The notes below the pieces were generated by a model. The model was given only the letters and a program-made list of their open reading frames with translations. It made no database searches and was not told where the DNA came from. From NCBI GenBank assembly GCA_963785565.1, contig CAWAVV010000020.1:186001-250000 (forward strand): 64,000 nucleotides of DNA, given 5' to 3'. This document shows, in pieces, positions 62,216-64,000 of the stretch. This DNA comes from AP-15 sp963785565 (GTDB taxonomy: Bacteria; Pseudomonadota; Alphaproteobacteria; ATCC43930; CGMCC-115725). The position numbers were made by a program, and so were the translations under genes. Position 1 is the stretch's first letter. Each line of letters starts with the position of its first letter.

Positions 62216-64000
62216 TCAGCGCGGCGCGGCGGCAAGGTTGCCGCCATCGACGGCCAGAAACGAGCCGCTGGTGCTGCGCGCCAACGCAAGCGAAACAAAG
62301 GCGTCGGCGACGTCCTCGGCGGTGACCTCGCGCCCCAGCAGGTTGCGGCCCATATAGGCGGCTTCGCTGATCCCGTAGGCCGCGGCGCGCGACTTGATAT
62401 ATTCGGGAGTCATGATCCCGCTGCGGATGCCGTCGGCGTTGACGGCGTTGGCGCGGATGCCGGCGCTGCCGTATTCGAGCGCATACTGCTTCATTAGAAA
62501 TAACGTTGCTGCCTTAGGCAATCCGTAAGGTCCGGCATTCGGGCCTTGGCTTACTGCCTGCCGTGACACGTTGAACAACAGGCAGCCGCCCGTGCCTTGC
62601 GCCAGCATGATGCGCACGGCGTTCTGGGCGACGGTCTGATGCGCGAAGAAGTTCAATTCGAAGCTTTGGCGCAGCACGGCGTCGTCGACCTCGCCGATGC
62701 GCCCCTGCCAGGCCGCGCCGGCGTTGGAGACGACGATGTCGACGCCGCCGAACTGTTCCGCGACCCGGTCGAATGCGGAGCGGACCGAGGCCGGCGCGGT
62801 CACGTCGCAGGCGAGGCCAAGCGCCGCCCCGCCGAGCTTTTTGGCAGCCGCCTCGGCCGCGTTGCCCTCTATGTCGAGCAACGCCACCTCGGCCCCGGCA
62901 TGGATCATCGCGCGCGCCGTGGCGAAGCCGATGGCGCCGGCGCCGCCGGTCACCACCACGATTTGGCCGGCGAGCGCCTTTTCGGCGGCTTGGCCGAGTT
63001 TGGCCTGTTCAAGCGACCAGTATTCGATGTCGAAGAGATCGGCCTCGCTGACCGATTCGAACCGGCCGACCGCCTCGGCGTCGGTCACGGTCTCGATCGT
63101 CGACAGGGCGAGGTCGGCGGCGACCTTGGCGTCCCTGGCATTGCCGCCGAGCCCGAAAATGCCGAGCCCCGGCGCCAGGACGACCCGCGGCATCGGGTCG
63201 AGCTCGCGCTTCGACACCGTCTGGTGCGCGTTATGGCGGGCGAAATAGGCGTGGTAGTCGACGGCGAAACGATCGACCGCCGCGCGCACCGCGGTCTTGA
63301 ACCGGTCGAAACGGCCGGCCTCTGGCGGCGGCACGATCAGCGGGTAGTTCTTGGTGCGGATCGTGTGGTCGGGGGTGGCGACTCCGGCCTGGCCGTAGCG
63401 GCTCAGCTCGGCGCCGTTGACGTAGTCGAGCACCGCCGGACCGGTGCGGAAGTCGAGGATGAAACGCTTATAGGCGCCGGCATGGGTTGGTGAGGGGATG
63501 GCGCAGGCGCCGCGCAGGATCGGCGCGACCTCGGCTGCACCGGCGATCGCGGCGGGCAGGCGGGCGGCGGCAAACACCCTCTTGCGGCGCCGCGCCAGGC
63601 ACTCTTCGGCCAAGGAGACCGCGGCGACCATGCGCTCATAGGCTTCCTGCGCTGTATCGCCAAAGGTGAAGATGCCGTGCTTCAACAGCACCAACCCCTC
63701 GACCGCGGGATCGGCCTCGAAGATTTCGGCCGCCGCCTTGGCCAACAGAAAGCCCGGCATGATGTAGGGGACGAGCCCCATCCGCTGTCCGTAGAGATCA
63801 GCGCAGCGTTCGGCGGCGTCGGGCTGGTCGGCGAGGCTCAACACCGCGGTCGAATGGGTGTGGTCGACGTATTTGTGCGGCAGAAAGGCGTGCAATAAGG
63901 TCTCGACCGACGGGTTAGGCGCGCCGGGATCGATCAGATTGGCGCGCTGCACCCGCACCATCTCCTCGTCCGACAAGGTATCGCGGGACCGCAATTTGCC
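62216..64000 (-). CDS. Bifunctional class II aldolase / short-chain dehydrogenase, 5' end outside the window
   Basis: An at least 594-codon reading frame running past the right edge. The N-terminal part is a class II aldolase/adducin domain (HAFLPHKYVDHTHSTAVLSL with zinc His residues, LVLLKHGIFTFGDTAQEAYE). The C-terminal part is an SDR domain (VVVTGGAGAIGFATARAMIH, YGLPKAATLF with catalytic Tyr/Lys, ADGIRSG). Such fusions are typically about 700 residues and act on sugar phosphates such as rhamnulose-1-phosphate. It is 21 bases upstream of the Rieske alpha gene on the same strand. TTG 63994 is internal, not the start. Confidence 0.88.
   Translation of the reverse strand, partial: GKLRSRDTLSDEEMVRVQRANLIDPGAPNPSVETLLHAFLPHKYVDHTHSTAVLSLADQPDAAERCADLYGQRMGLVPYIMPGFLLAKAAAEIFEADPAVEGLVLLKHGIFTFGDTAQEAYERMVAAVSLAEECLARRRKRVFAAARLPAAIAGAAEVAPILRGACAIPSPTHAGAYKRFILDFRTGPAVLDYVNGAELSRYGQAGVATPDHTIRTKNYPLIVPPPEAGRFDRFKTAVRAAVDRFAVDYHAYFARHNAHQTVSKRELDPMPRVVLAPGLGIFGLGGNARDAKVAADLALSTIETVTDAEAVGRFESVSEADLFDIEYWSLEQAKLGQAAEKALAGQIVVVTGGAGAIGFATARAMIHAGAEVALLDIEGNAAEAAAKKLGGAALGLACDVTAPASVRSAFDRVAEQFGGVDIVVSNAGAAWQGRIGEVDDAVLRQSFELNFFAHQTVAQNAVRIMLAQGTGGCLLFNVSRQAVSQGPNAGPYGLPKAATLFLMKQYALEYGSAGIRANAVNADGIRSGIMTPEYIKSRAAAYGISEAAYMGRNLLGREVTAEDVADAFVSLALARSTSGSFLAVDGGNLAAAPR

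Overview
The window looks like a chromosomal segment of a high-GC alphaproteobacterium, probably a soil or plant-associated Rhizobiales/Rhodospirillales-like lineage. The reasons are the lpoA-like / rsmI / yraN / BON / SirB1-like / gshB block, Tat-type leaders on the solute-binding proteins, many catabolic SDR, thiolase, CoA-transferase and Rieske genes, and CCCGCGAAAGCGGG-type dispersed palindromes. This placement is inferred from gene content and codon bias only.

Layout. 0-2.3 kb: a core-type MetE protein, an SDR and a small membrane ORF. 2.4-8.7 kb: a small conserved protein, a cold-shock protein, then the conserved envelope/housekeeping block (PBP activator, rsmI with a frameshift, yraN, BON lipoprotein, SirB1-like protein, gshB). 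8.8-14 kb: MFS transporter, tyrosine-phosphatase-like protein, DUF2272 lipoprotein, a damaged polyphosphate-glucokinase/ROK gene, an SDR and a damaged FMN reductase. 14.2-27.7 kb: two sugar-type ABC importer clusters. Each has one intact solute-binding gene beside its permeases and a second, frameshifted solute-binding paralogue. Three tandem paralogues of an unrecognised secreted protein and an Asp/Glu racemase-like gene sit between them. 27.8-31.1 kb: a DUF35/thiolase pair followed by a small toxin-antitoxin-like island (HEXXH protein, RelE-like barrel, damaged HEPN toxin, MNT antitoxin). 31.1-39 kb: amidohydrolase, Tat-type amidase, polysaccharide deacetylase, a tandem [MFS-DUF29] duplication, and an M20 peptidase. 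39.2-44.2 kb: a branched-chain amino-acid type (Liv) ABC importer with a LivM-LivG fusion. 44.4-52.4 kb: two VOC proteins, a luciferase-like flavin oxidoreductase, tRNA-Arg(CCT), a coiled-coil/winged-helix protein, a methyltransferase, a COG4280-like membrane protein, a lipoprotein and a CaiB-type CoA-transferase. 52.6-64 kb: GST, a PHB depolymerase gene with an in-frame stop, cupin, DUF169, a meta-cleavage-type hydrolase, VapBC, a lactonase, a frameshifted GFA gene, Rieske dioxygenase beta and alpha subunits, and an aldolase-dehydrogenase running off the end.

How it fits together. Most accessory genes point to uptake (sugar-type and Liv-type ABC importers, MFS) and oxidative breakdown of organic acids or aromatic-like compounds (Rieske alpha/beta, C-C hydrolase, VOC, LLM flavin enzyme, thiolase/DUF35, CoA-transferase, lactonase, amidohydrolase). 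I recognised no transcription factor in the 64 kb.

The most unusual features are: (i) two places where a short gene cassette is bracketed by an intact catabolic gene and a diverged copy of only that gene's 3' end; (ii) a HEPN toxin missing the segment that carries its catalytic RX4-6H motif; (iii) an unfamiliar HEXXH-protein / RelE-like gene pair; (iv) a three-copy family of secreted proteins separated by dispersed palindromes; (v) at least six otherwise well-conserved genes with single-base frameshifts and one with a single in-frame stop. The last point could be real gene decay or uncorrected sequencing error; reads are needed to tell.
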